This document shows positions 1 to 10,916 of a stretch of DNA of 64,000 nucleotides, one piece after another. Numbering within the stretch: position 1 is the first letter of the stretch; each line of letters begins with the position of its first letter. This stretch comes from Zasmidium citrigriseum (Eukaryota > Ascomycota > Dothideomycetes > Mycosphaerellales > Mycosphaerellaceae), in NCBI GenBank assembly GCA_002786025.1, contig NHNW01000001.1:930001-994000 (forward strand), given 5' to 3'. The position numbers and the translations under genes were made by a program. A model generated the notes under the pieces. The model saw only the letters and a program-made list of their open reading frames with translations, did no database searches and was not told the DNA's origin.

Positions 1-2050
1 AGGCTATTACGGACGCTAGAGATTAGATCTCTCGAAGATACCCTTTACCTCTATATCGTATAGGTATCTAATAGCCTAGTCGATATACTAGCGGTCGATA
101 TCCTTACTTATAGTATCGTTATAGATATCTATTACGATCTTATCGATATCTAGCTACTTACTATAATCTAGTATATCCTTAGTTAAGCTACCCTCTAGAA
201 TATCTAGGTAGATACTAATAAAGGAGGTTATTATATTAAGTTACTAATTAATATTACTAATAATCTAGTTACGACGCTTCTACTAGCGGTTAAAGTTATC
301 GTATATAACGTAGATCCGCGGATTCTTACTAATCTTAGCTAGTCGCTTCTCTTATATATTAGCGTTCTTCGATAGTAGGCGCTAGATCGATTAATATAAG
401 CTATAGATACCTATATTATTAAGGACGGTAATTATACGACGCTTAACTCCGCTAGTTACCTATAAGATAAGAGTTAGTATAGTAATATAATAATAGATAA
501 GGGTTAAAGGTAATATACTAGGAAAACTCCAAGTGCCTTCTACTACTAAGAGGCCGAATTAGTCGCGATCGAGTTAATAATAATAGCCGTTAGCGTCGTT
601 ATACGCTTACGTATTATATCCCGCGTATTCTTAAACTAGTAGTTCTTCTACCTAGCTCGACGGTTAGGTAGTATCTTCTAGATTAAGTTATACTAGGTCG
701 GAGTATTAGTCTAGATAATATCGTCGATTTCGGTAAGATCCTTAGGCTTATCTATCTTACCTAGATAGTACTAGCTAAAGAACTTAATACTAATAAGACC
801 CTTAAGCTCTTATCGAACCTTACGTATAGATATAAACTTCTCGTCCTTAAATACGTAGTCCTAGATTATCTTAACTCGGCGATAGTATATCCTCGTCTTC
901 TTACGGTTCTTCTACTTCTTACTATCCTTAATAAAGCGACGTACGACCTCCTAGATTAGTATCTTATAGTAAGCTATAAGGCGTATAATCTTACGGAAGT
1001 TAGCGTCGTTCTACTCCTCGTTAGCCTCGATCTAGGCGTAGTCGAACTTATTAGTAGCTCTAGTAGCTATAGTATCTCTATTATTCTACTCCTCTTTACC
1101 GAGCTTATTATTACTAAGCTATTACTCTTCTTCGAGGTTAAACGTATCTTCGTTATACGTACTAAATAGGCTTATAGGTAGGTTATTATTATTATCGTTA
1201 CCCTCCTCGTTATCTTCCTCGTTATCTTCCTTATTAGGCTCGATAAAGGTAGTCTTCTTCTAGCTTAGATAGTAAGAGGTTCGAGTACCCTTAGGACTAA
1301 TCTAGAAGCTAAGGCCCTCTACTATTTCTAGACTAGTATTAGAGCGGAGATTAGGACGCTCTCTAGCCTTAGCTTAGTCTAATAGTATCGGCTCTAGCTA
1401 CTCTAGGTTAGGTTACTCTAGCTATCTAGAAGATAGTAGTAGTAATAAGCCTAACGAGGGCTACGGCTCCTTAGGCTACTTACCCTTTAACTTAGATATA
1501 ACTATAGGTTATAGGCGTATTTTAGCGTATTCGAGGTAGTATTTCGTAGCCTAATAGGGTCTTAATATCGTCGCTACTAGTTAGCTTTACTTTAAAAATT
1601 AGTTATAGGCTATATAGTATAGACTCGACTACGTTACTAGTAAAGAAAATAATCGTAGAGGGTGTTAGATAAAGCTCTAGGGGTTAGTCTATATAGAGCT
1701 CGAGTCGACCTCGTCGTCGCTTTACCTACTAGCGCTAGATTAGGCCTAAACGACGTCGAGCGATTTTTAGGACAACTATAGTTAAGTCTATAGAAGGTAA
1801 GAGAAGGGCCTCTAAGTATTAGATTATTAAAATAGAGAGGTTAATTTTTAATAATTATATAGCCTATAGTAAGCTAGCTAGGCTATAGGGGAGTCGTTAT
1901 ACGTAATCGCTTATTTCTTAACGGCGGCTCGTCGGATTTCGATTCTAAGAATAGGGATAATATTATAATTACCTACGCTATCGCCTTAAGGTATTTACTA
2001 AGTTATAAGTATAGTAGTTTAGGATTTAGTTTTCTAGGGTAATATAGTTA
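1..2050. repeat. RIP-degraded repeat (transposable element remnant)
   Basis: Over about 2 kb the dinucleotides CA and TG are nearly absent (I find only isolated cases, e.g. near 533, 1663 and 1773), while TA and CG are abundant. No open frame of useful length survives on either strand. This is the signature of repeat-induced point mutation acting on both strands with CpA as target. Normal composition resumes at about 2050-2090. On the minus strand around 660-1020 one frame reads through with stops almost only of TAA/TAG type, as expected if CAA/CAG codons were mutated, so the original element probably had a gene on that strand. I cannot assign it to a transposon class. Confidence 0.9.
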
Positions 2051-2305
2051 CATAGAGTATTCTTAGACTCTCGGGGATTAAAAGGATAGGGTGTGTTGTG
2101 ATTGGCTGGCGAAAAAAATCCACTAATCCGAAAACAGAAGAAGCTAGCTGAATCACGTGCGCAGCCCATCCAACGTTTTCAATCCCCAGTTGTCTGATTT
2201 AGGAGGTAGGCGACATATGATGCCCAAGAGAAACTCTGTGGTAGTCCTGAGAGTGAGGAAGGTGTGGAGAAGATTCTCCATTTTCTTAGAACGGTGGCAC
2301 CCACG

Positions 2306-3018
2306 ATGGACATACAAAAAGTGACGAAGGAAGGATTGCACCCAAACAACTCAATAGGGAAGGCTTTGAATACAACATCAGACTCCAACCGGAGATCATC
2401 CGTGCACGAGGCTCAGCCCATTGGTACGTTTATGATTCTTCCGCCACTTCATACTCCCGCTCTCTGTCGACTGAACATTGACATGGACATAGTTGAGCCT
2501 GCTGCTGGACGCGTTGAGCCGCATGTCATGGCTCTGAAGATGATGGCACTCGCGCGTCGCATTAATTATGCTCCCTTTCTGCAGCAGGGCAGGACAAATA
2601 CTTTCCCAGATTTGGTCGATGCCGCCATCTCCAAATTCGACTTCCTCGAGGAAACCTATTTCAAAATCAATGTTGTGATTCTCATAGGCGATCAGCGCGG
2701 CCGGACCGAATCCTGTCCAGTCACAATTCACACGACTGCACGAGAACTCGCAAGTGCTGTACACGCACGCATCGGTCAGCTGATGACGATGTGCCTCACT
2801 CTGGACGCGAAGTGTCTCTGGAATGGACGTTTCGCTAGCAATGACAGCAGCGTTGATGTTCCAATCAGTCAAGTAAGTGCATGTAGAAGCCCTGGAGGGT
2901 TCGTGTGCACTAACTTATCATCTTGTAGGCTGGAGTGCGCCAGGGGTCCGAGATTCATGTTACGCAAGCCAAATCGAACATCGGTATCCATGATATTGTT
3001 TTCTTTCTGCGCGAGTAG
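2306..3018 (+). CDS. Ubiquitin-like family member A (218 aa, 2 exons)
   Basis: Exons 2306-2872 and 2929-3018; the intron has a GTAAGT donor and ends TGTAG. The C-terminal half resembles a ubiquitin-like beta-grasp fold: a TTARELASAV strand/helix segment, then KCLWNGRF (about residues 171-178), then a last exon starting AGVRQGSEIHV, the counterpart of the final ubiquitin strand. The signature C-[LM]-W-N-G-x-F and the phase-0 intron just before 'AG' are shared with the genes at 3999, 8946 and 10369. The tail ends FFLRE with no diglycine, so processing and conjugation in the manner of ubiquitin are unlikely. The start is the first ATG in frame; a GTG lies 42 nt upstream. The N-terminal 60 residues are poorly conserved and the true start may be further in. 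It is the first gene after the RIP scar. The fold is inference from pattern only. Confidence 0.7.
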
Positions 3019-3998
3019 CGGAGAGATCCTTTGAAGGGCATGAAATTTCGGAATATGTTGAATGTGGGAGCAGGGTAGAGATACGCTCATTCTAATGTCT
3101 GCAACATAGTTAGCCTCTCGGTCACAGGTTGGAAATATCGTGCAGGAGAGTAGGCCTCTTCTACGCAAATACATCTCACGTATCGAAATCAGACCTTCGA
3201 GCTGCCTAGCAATAGCTTCGTGTGACACTTTTTGATCCATATGACGCGAGGTTCATGGTCGATGTCATAACATCTTGCTTTCATGTCGGCGTGACAAGTC
3301 CTCGCTCATAGGAACGCAAGCCATAGCTTTGCGGGCAGATGCTTGGCGCTGTTGCTAGCGTTTTGCTGCCTGACCAAAGCCTTGTGCAGGAGGTAACGAT
3401 CAGCGAGAAAGTGCCGATCATCTTTGCCGAGGCCCGTGTACGTCTCGAAATTTGCTAGTGAGCCGCTTCAGCCATTTTGATAGTACGCTCCGACTATGTG
3501 GAGTTCGACAAGGCTGACGAGGCCTTCTGCCTGACCACATCCACGCAAAATACAGCAATGACTACGGACATACTTCCTTTTCTGGCCTTGTCGTCCCATC
3601 CACTCTTTGCCCATATGACCTATCAACTCAATCAGTAACATATCATAAACAGCCATAACCACGCTAAAAGGCTCGGCTAGCTCAACACCCCTGCAACAAC
3701 CTTGCGCATTCAGCCTTACGACGAATGGCAGCCCCTGCAATCATGGCCTAGAAATGCAGCTCAGTGGACCTTGCAATCAAGTCATACCCTCGTTGAGGGC
3801 TCTCGGTGTCGCGTTGAGGCTAGCTGTTTACCAGGGTCAGACCCTCACGTCTGTATATTACAGTATATATACGCGTAGGCTTCTCGCACTCGCTGAAATC
3901 CAACGCCTTCTCTGGAATCAACTTCTATCATCAGTCTCGGCCTCGTTGCTCTCAACCTTCTTTCTACAGAGCCGTTCTACCTCTCACGCGAGCAGAAG
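3019..3998. other. Intergenic, promoter side of family member B
   Basis: About 980 bp with only short overlapping frames that lack splice signals or recognisable motifs. The last 140 bp contain a TATA element and a pyrimidine-rich leader for the gene starting at 3999. I see nothing else. Confidence 0.5.
3864..3871 (+). promoter_or_regulatory. TATA box upstream of family member B
   Basis: TATATATA lies 128 bp before the ATG at 3999 and is followed by a CT-rich leader. A matching TATATATG precedes family member C, so at least two paralogues keep a TATA-type promoter, which in fungi often goes with inducible expression. Confidence 0.5.
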
Positions 3999-5288
3999 AT
4001 GCAACAAGTCCAGTTGGACAAGTTCAGACCAGAAGCTGGCAAACTCTTCTTCGCCGAAGCCATCCAGGTGTTGCTGTGTGCCTATCTCTACTGTGTGTTT
4101 TGCAGAACCAAGCGACCCGAACTCGGCCATGGATTCTCGAGAGACAGTAGAGGCAAATATCAGGGACAAACCTATCGTTCCTGGATGTCCAACACGGAGA
4201 AATACGAGTACCACCCCGCCTATTCGAACGCCCAATTCATCGACAATGCCTACTCCATCGCGGCAGATCAAATTCATGGTCCCCTGCTTCAACAGCTCAA
4301 CACCATCCTGGTCATGATCATCCGACGAATGAAGAGCAGTGACCTGGACTGCGAGGACCTGATAAAGATTGCGGAGAGACAGAGCATCGACTGGAACACG
4401 TACAACGTTGTCAAAACAGTGTTTCGATATGATCCAGAGGACGTGGAAGGCTTCTGCAACATATTGGCGTTTCTGGGAAATCACTCACACAGCTCGATTG
4501 TGCAGAATTCTACAACAGCTCATCTCAGCGCAAATGCTGGTGCAGTGCAACAGGAACCATCAGCAAACACCGTAATGCCTGGTACAAGCCACGTCAACAC
4601 ACCCGCGAGGCCTGCAGAGAAGGATCTCGAAGTCATTGCAGATAGTCCGAGGGCTAGCAAGCGGCCGTGCTTGAGCAACTCTAGAGGTATGTTCATATTT
4701 TCGTGTTGTCATTGACATTTTACACTAAGCAATGATAGCTACTGAGTCGGTTCCGCTCTCTGTGTCCGGAGAGATCCTCAATGAGCCTGCTCGGAGAGTA
4801 GAAGTTCGCAATAACCTACAGCAACCATCTCAGGATGATGTCGTCCCCGGTTTGCATGCCGTGCAAGCCGGCCCTTCCAACGAGCCGCTTGACTCTCACC
4901 GTTTTCTCGTCAACGTTCGGAAGGGCAATGACAAGGGCTGTAGAAAGACTGCAAACATAAAAGTCACGAGACAGACTACTGCGAGGCACCTTATGTCGAT
5001 TGTGGAAAAACGCGTGCAAGCAATGAAGCCTGCTCGCCATTCCCTTCATTTCCAGGGGAAATGTCTCTGGAATGGTCGATTCTCATGGCGAGACGCTAAA
5101 GTTGATCGTCCAATCTTCAAGGTATCCTTGGCGAATCTTTAACACACGAGTGAATGCTGACACTTTCGTATCAGGCCGGGGTTTGCGATGGAGACACTAT
5201 CCATCTAAGTCGTGCCAATCCGGGCAACGAGATCTACGACAGCGCCAACGAACTTCATCAATGCACCGATGAGCCGATCGGATCATGA
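3999..5288 (+). CDS. Ubiquitin-like family member B (394 aa, 3 exons)
   Basis: Exons 3999-4686, 4739-5121 and 5175-5288. The first 230 residues form an extra N-terminal region not found in the shorter paralogues (hydrophilic, with a helical stretch around IAERQSIDWNTYNVV), followed by a Ser/Pro-rich linker. The C-terminal 115 residues carry the family domain: RQTTARHLMSIVEKR, then HSLHFQGKCLWNGRF, then DRPIFK at the splice site, then AGVCDGDTIHLSRA. This is the family member that most resembles ubiquitin, where LIFAGKQL and STLHLV occupy the same places. The last intron is at the identical phase-0 site as in the other members. The C-terminus ends DEPIGS; there is no diglycine. The exact start and the absence of an intron near 4077-4114 are not certain, because that stretch reads through in frame. 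Confidence 0.72.
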
Positions 5289-6190
5289 ACACGATCACGA
5301 GCAAGCATGAGAGTTGTCTCATGAGTAATGTTTCCCTTGACATTCTCAATACATGGCGTTCTTCGTGGTGGTGGTGTTGGCGGTCTGGAATAGACGAAAG
5401 GTCAAAGACACACTGAATTTCTTTCGCTCAAGAGTCGTGGATGAAGAGGCGATGCGTTCAGCACCGGCGAGGTCCTTCCTCTGTACGAGTGTCACGAGCG
5501 CTCGCGATCAAGTCGTCTGCCCCCTGTCAAGTCAGCTAGACGACCGCGAAGTCGTGAGCAAGAGGTAGATTTGGAAAGACGGCCAGGCTTCCTGTACAAA
5601 ACTCGCCAAGTGATTCTTCAAACACAACTTTCGGGTACTCTGATCCACTGTTTGATCGACAAAGCATGTGTTCCCGTCTCGCAATCTCCTTTCCAGAGCA
5701 AGAAACAGAGCATCCAATGGAAGGGCTGGTAGGCCCTGCGAGAACCACTCCTCTGGAAATACTCACCTTGTCCGATTGTTTTTCGCCATGACGCCTGTCA
5801 AGACATCGCTGAACTGACAGCTTGTGTAATCCTAGAGAGACTCAATCCGTTCTCGAGCCCCTTCCATTCGGCTTCAAGGATGTTGCTGTCTGCCATCTGC
5901 GGGGTCGATCGATATACCAGGATGGCGACAAGACAAGGCTATGCCTACCAATTGCAAGTGCTTATTCGTATGCTTTCAATGAATTAAACCTTGGATCCTT
6001 GATCGGATCAAGCCCATGGGGTATGTGATCGCTCATCAGATGGACGGGTCGGCTTTGTGATGGCACAGCAGTCCTGGTTCCGGGTGTTCACTGGCATGTT
6101 GTCGACTTCCTGGCCTGAAAGCCGAGGACCTCATAAAAGATTCGTCAAGTACCAGACGCACGAGAGCAACCACTACATCTACCATCGCTG
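5289..6190. other. Intergenic with possible coding remnants
   Basis: Short frames occur on both strands (for example plus-strand frames around 5540-5720 and 5822-6028), but none has convincing splice sites or a domain. It could be 3' sequence of the upstream gene plus relics of a decayed gene. Confidence 0.35.
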
Positions 6191-8126
6191 ATGACCGCAA
6201 TGCAGTCAGTAGACAATTCGAACTTATCTTTGGTACGGGGTTCGTCTACACCACCTCTCTGGAGAAAGACTGTCCTGGAAGTGTTGAAAGAAGTGGTCCG
6301 TCTTCAAGGATCACGCACCGCAGTCATCGTACCATGGCAGCAACATAGGAGCACTTTCGACGATCTCGATACCAGAAGCAGCATCGTTGCGAAAGCACTC
6401 CTTCGTCTGGGAATCAAACACGGACAGCATGTCGGGATCATGGCCGGGAATCGGTACGAGTACATCGATCTTTTCCTCGGGAGTGCAAGAACTGGATGTC
6501 CATTGGTTGTCTTGAACAATACCTATACAGTGGAAGAGCTCATCAATGCTGTTGACAAGACTCGTAAGTTGAATGCCCCTCATCATCATTTCGACCATCG
6601 GCTGAATCAAATCTTGACAGACTGTCACATTTTGTTCATTGCGGAACACGTTGGCCGCAAGGACATGTCAGATCACATCAAAGCGATGTCAAACCTTCGG
6701 AACAAGTCTACCGCGGCTCTCGACATCGTTGTTACACTGACGAATGCACGGGAAAATGCTCATGCAAGAGATAGTACCATAGCTTATCGTCAATTCATCG
6801 AGGGATGCGGGCCTGAGGTTACTTCCAATGAGGATCTGTTGGCCGCAGAGAGGAGGGTCAAGGCGGACGACGTGCTGACCATCCAGCTGACCTCCGGCAC
6901 CATTGGTACTCCGAAGGCTGCGATGCTTTCGAACTTGTGAGTATCTGCCCAAACGATCATCAGCTGCAAGTGTACTGCGTCTATATCTAAATGCTGATCA
7001 TGACTTCAGGTCCCTCGTGAACAACGGCTTTCTCGTCGGCAACAATCTGAGACTTACTCCGAAAGATGTGGTCTGTTGTCCACCGCCCCTGTTCCACTGC
7101 TTCGGTCTCGTCATGGGGTTCCTCGCTGCTTTGGCTCATGGCAGCGCAATCGTCTTCCCAAGCGATGTGTTTGATGCTGGCAGAGCTATGGATACGATCA
7201 TGCAAGAGAAGTGTACAGCTGTGCATGGCGTACCCACAATGCTCACTGCAATGCTCAACGAAGCACGGAGAAGGAAACTCAGCGTCAACACACTACGGAC
7301 TGGGCTCGCAGCAGGCACACTCGTCTCACCAGCTTTGATGCAGCAGATGGAGAAGCACCTTAATTGCGAAGGAATGCTGATAGCCTACGGCATGACGGAG
7401 ACTAGCCCGATAACTTTCATGACTACGCTGGACGATCCGATGCATCTACGCCACGCTTCAGTTGGCCGAGTCATGCCACATACAGGCGCCAAAGTAATCG
7501 ATGGCCGTGGACGAATCGTACCAAGAGGAGAGCGAGGAGAGTTGTGTACAAGTGGATATGCGCTGCAAGTCGGCTATTACCAGAATGGAACGAAGACAAA
7601 GGAAGCGATGGTAACGGACGAGGAGGGTGTACGATGGATAGGAACTGGCGATGTAGGCTACCTGGACAACAACGGTTATGCGTTCATCACAGGTCGTGTG
7701 AAGGATATCATCATTCGAGGCATGTCATTCCACCGTCAGGATGAAACGATTGCGGTATAACTGACTAAATGTGTTTTAGGCGGAGAGAATATCTACCCGG
7801 GCGAGATCGAAGACCGACTACTACTTCATCCACGAATTGCAGAGGCAAGCGTCGTGGCCATCAAAGACGACAAATATGGCGAAGTCGTCGGTGCATTTCT
7901 ACGTCCCTCAGATGGTAGTGGACACCCAAGTGACGATGGTGTTCGAAAATGGGTCATGGAGACCTTGAGAAGACACAAGGCTCCAACTTACTGCTTCTGG
8001 CTTGGCGACGCTGGCGTGCCGGCTGATTTCCCAAAGACTGGCAGTGGCAAGCACAAGAAACATGTGATGAGTGCCCTAGGCTCAAGTCTTGTGCGAGAGG
8101 AGAATGGCAAACAAGCCAAGATCTAG
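6191..8126 (+). CDS. AMP-dependent acyl-CoA synthetase/ligase (ANL superfamily)
   Basis: Four exons (6191-6563, 6621-6936, 7010-7719, 7780-8126) give a 581-aa protein, the usual length for medium/long-chain acyl-CoA synthetases. It should activate a carboxylic acid with ATP to an acyl-adenylate and then to a CoA thioester. Visible ANL motifs: the P-loop-like TSGTIGTPKAAMLSN (slightly unusual, with TIGTPK for TTGxPK), YGMTETSP, the hinge aspartate region GTGDVGYLD, GRVKDIIIRGGENIYPGEIE across the last junction, and the C-terminal lysine in PKTGSGKHKK. The first intron is 57 nt and in frame, so a naive ORF reads through it. The last intron is GC-AG (starts GCATGT, branch CTGAC, ends TTTTAG). 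The substrate cannot be told, and the C-terminus AKI is not a clear peroxisomal signal. Confidence 0.92.
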
Positions 8127-8945
8127 GTTCAAGTGATATGTCTAAGACTTTCTGTTGACTTCGAGGCCGTCGCCACCTGGACAAAACTTTCGTCATGGTT
8201 CGAACTGTGGCCTTCAGCCCAGCTCAGGGGCCTGTCAGTCGTGAATTGCAATCCCGATCGGATACGAAAGTACGAGCGATTTGTCATTACGACCTGCAAG
8301 TCATTTCGGGTTTCTTCGAGCCTGGAACCCAACCGTTGACTAAACAATATGCAGCGCTACACGTATTTCGCTCACTCACGTATGGTATGCTAGACACAAG
8401 TCCATCTCCTTTGACGAGGCGACTGAAACAACGGCACGGAAACAGCTTGCTCAACGCTTGAGCCAGGCTCTCTAGTTGAGAACAAGTTTTGCAGCGGATC
8501 ACTTGCCACGACTCAACTGATCATGGGCAACTCTTCGAAGGTCACATCCATATGGCGCACAGTCACTGAGTGTGTAGGTTGGGCTGGGGAGCATTCACTA
8601 AGGTGGTTCAGATTGTATCAGAAGGGCTCAGTCTAAAAGGTTGACCATGACTCCGCCATTCAAGAAATCTAGGTAAGCAGCTTTCATAGAACGACTGGAT
8701 TGAACCTGTATGGTTGACCTATGGCGATTGCGACCTGACCGTTGCTAGACTGCGGTCGTGAATGGCGAGAATGATTTAGAAGACACTGGAGAGCATGCAC
8801 GGGTGCATTGTGCAACCACAACTTCTTTCGGAAGGGACAAACTCAAACATGTTTGTCCATGCTGCTTGAGTCTATATATGGCCTTCGTTGGCACGCTTTC
8901 CTTCTGTGTTTTCTCATCTCAATCTCAGCCTAGCGCCCTTCCACC
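8127..8945. other. Intergenic between the acyl-CoA ligase and family member C
   Basis: No convincing gene. The right end holds the TATA element and CT-rich leader of the gene at 8946. Confidence 0.55.
8873..8880 (+). promoter_or_regulatory. TATA box upstream of family member C
   Basis: TATATATG lies 66 bp before the ATG, followed by a CT-rich leader ending CCACC at the start codon. It parallels the TATA of member B. Confidence 0.55.
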
Positions 8946-9441
8946 ATGACCGTCACAGTCTCCGTCGCGATCCCAGAGAAGCTTGCTCTTGCATTGACCA
9001 ACGGAAACCCTCTCGCGACTTCCGACACCGACGCCGCAATCGCTGCTCTCCTACAAGCCTTGGAGTCGGCTCTGTCGGAAACTCCAGTTACCTTCACCTT
9101 AGAACTCCTCGATCATACGAAGCAACCCTACCAGACCACGACCATTCAAGCTTTCCACAAAACTACGGCTAGAGAGCTCGCAGATATTGTCGAGCGAGCG
9201 ACTGGTGTGGAGGCCATGGAGCAGAGTTTGAGCACATCCCAAGGATGCTTGTGGAACGGCCACTTTCAGGCCGGAAATGATGCGGCGGATCGTGCGATCT
9301 TTAAGGTATCTGCACTTCAGAGCCACTACCCACTGGTCTTGGTATTTACTAACTTCATCATAGTCAAACGTTGAGGACGGACAGACCATTTACCTTTACA
9401 AGGCGGATTCGCTCAAGGAGATCACCTGGAAGGGCACGTGA
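8946..9441 (+). CDS. Ubiquitin-like family member C (145 aa, 2 exons)
   Basis: Exons 8946-9305 and 9364-9441. This compact member begins MTVTVSVAIPEKLALAL, a segment also recognisable at the starts of the genes at 10369 and 16255 (pattern V-x-[VL]-x-[IL]-P then leucines). After a variable linker comes the C-terminal domain: TTIQAFHKTTARELADIVE, GCLWNGHF, DRAIFK at the exon end, and the last exon SNVEDGQTIYLYKA. The intron has a GTATCT donor, ends CATAG and falls at the shared phase-0 site. The tail KEITWKGT lacks a diglycine. The protein has no signal peptide or membrane segment, so it is probably nucleocytoplasmic. The ATG has a good context and is the only sensible start. Confidence 0.8.
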
Positions 9442-9850
9442 AAAACGTCGGGAGGTATTGAATGTCCTCAGTATGTGAGAGATGTGTTGTCACAGGATCA
9501 GTGCCTATTCCTGACAGCTACAAGACTTTGAATGCATTGTCATGGAAGCATATTTCGGAAGGAATGGATGTTTCGCTGATGATGAGAGGGATTGGAACAT
9601 CTCTACTGCTTGAACAATTGCTCTGCATCTCGGAAGGAATGTAGAGGACTTATGGAATTCTTAAGGACGTGACGGGCGCTTTGTAAGTGTGCTCATATCC
9701 TACTTGCTGGTGCCTAACTTCCTTACTTCAATCTCCATTCCATGTCCTTCGACCGTGGCATTGAGACGCTTATCACGCCTTCGGACTAACTGAAAGTAGC
9801 ATAGGTATGACAAAAAGCTTGTTCAACAGATCTTCAGAGGCAAAAAGGTT
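9442..9850. other. Intergenic after family member C
   Basis: Contains the 3' flank of member C and an oligo-T stretch (minus strand) that would terminate the pol III gene beginning at 10086. Nothing else seen. Confidence 0.5.
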
Positions 9851-10086
9851 GACGCTACTACGAGTCGAACGTAGATCTTCTAGATGCAACATCTCGCCGA
9901 AGCAAGAGAAGCAATACAACCGGGTGCCTTGTGGTGAATGAATAAACAAACACACTAGGGTGGTCGCTCAGATGGCAACGCTCTATGAGAATCATTCCGT
10001 TAGCCCATCGTTGACATAATTTCCATTCGATTTCATACCCCACGCCCTCATATGTGCCAGACGTTCTACCATTGAACTACAGCGCC
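9851..10086 (-). tRNA. tRNA-like pol III gene with about 150-nt internal insertion
   Basis: On the minus strand the 5' part (GGCGCTG, then a D-arm with GTTC...GAAC and an A-box-like AATGGTAGA) and the 3' part (T-arm CTACG-TTCGACT-CGTAG, acceptor TAGCGTC) pair as in a tRNA, and TTTTT follows. Between them lies an insertion far longer than normal tRNA introns. After the D-arm, TCTGG can pair with CTAGA to form an anticodon stem, but the base after position 32 is not the usual U33 if the intron sits at the canonical 37/38 site. If the break were before the anticodon loop, the loop GTTGCAT would read UGC. The isotype is therefore uncertain. A close relative lies at 40104-40302. Confidence 0.5.
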
Positions 10087-10368
10087 GATTGGCCTCGTGA
10101 TTGGATAATGATCGTAGATTCTAAAGGCTCTTGCACATTCGAGAGATCGATCAATTGTACTGAAGAGCTCTTTTGCCAGAATCTACTTGATTGGCCGCAA
10201 ACATTCACGCAGCCGCGCTAGTGAACCTTAATTTGCCGCCGCATGTGCGAGCTTACTTCCGACGCCGACACCGACTTGAACACCACACCACGGCGCACTT
10301 CGCTTCGAAATATGTATGACGCTCAGATACCTTCGAGTCTCACCCGCTGACATTCATCAACAGCCACA

Positions 10369-10916
10369 ATGTCGGAGAAAGCTCCAATCACGGTCTACCT
10401 TCCCCACGACGTCCTCGCCCTGCTCCGCGACGACAAGTTGCGGTACCGTCCCGGCTCAGACGACGCATCCTCGGCCTTCTCGACGATTTTCGACGCCGTC
10501 GAGGAGGGCGCCAAGCTCTACTGCGCCAACGGCAAGAAGACCGCCGAGACTCGCTCCGCCCCAGCGCCTATCGCCTTCAGCGTCAAGGTCAAGGATCTGG
10601 AGAGTCTGGGAGCCATCTCGAGAGTCATCTCCGTCGATACCCACATGACTGTACGGCAATTCGCGGGGATGGTGAGCCAAGCATTCGGTCGGCCGATGTC
10701 GACTTTCAAGCTGAGTTACTCCGGCAGCTGCATGTGGAATGGAGATTTCCAGGCGCAAGAGCAAGCAGCAGACAAGCCGATTCATCGAGTACGTACCTGC
10801 GATAGAGTTCGAGGATATTCAAACACTGACTGTCACTTTCAAAGGCTGGACTGTGGCCAGAGCGCCAGGGTTCCGTCTTCCTCGGGGAGTCGGACAACTA
10901 CACGAAGCTGCAATGA
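10369..10916 (+). CDS. Ubiquitin-like family member D (163 aa, 2 exons)
   Basis: Exons 10369-10788 and 10845-10916. It begins MSEKAPITVYLPHDVLALL, matching the N-terminal pattern of members C and E. The central linker is rich in Ala/Ser. The C-terminal domain has MTVRQFAGMVSQAFG, then LSYSGSCMWNGDF, then DKPIHR at the splice site, then AGLWPERQGSVFLGES. The intron (GTACGT donor, branch CTGAC, ends CAAAG) is at the shared site. The last exon is more diverged than in the paralogues and ends NYTKLQ, again without diglycine. The ATG context CCACAATG is aligned with the lost start of the relic at 16255. Confidence 0.78.
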
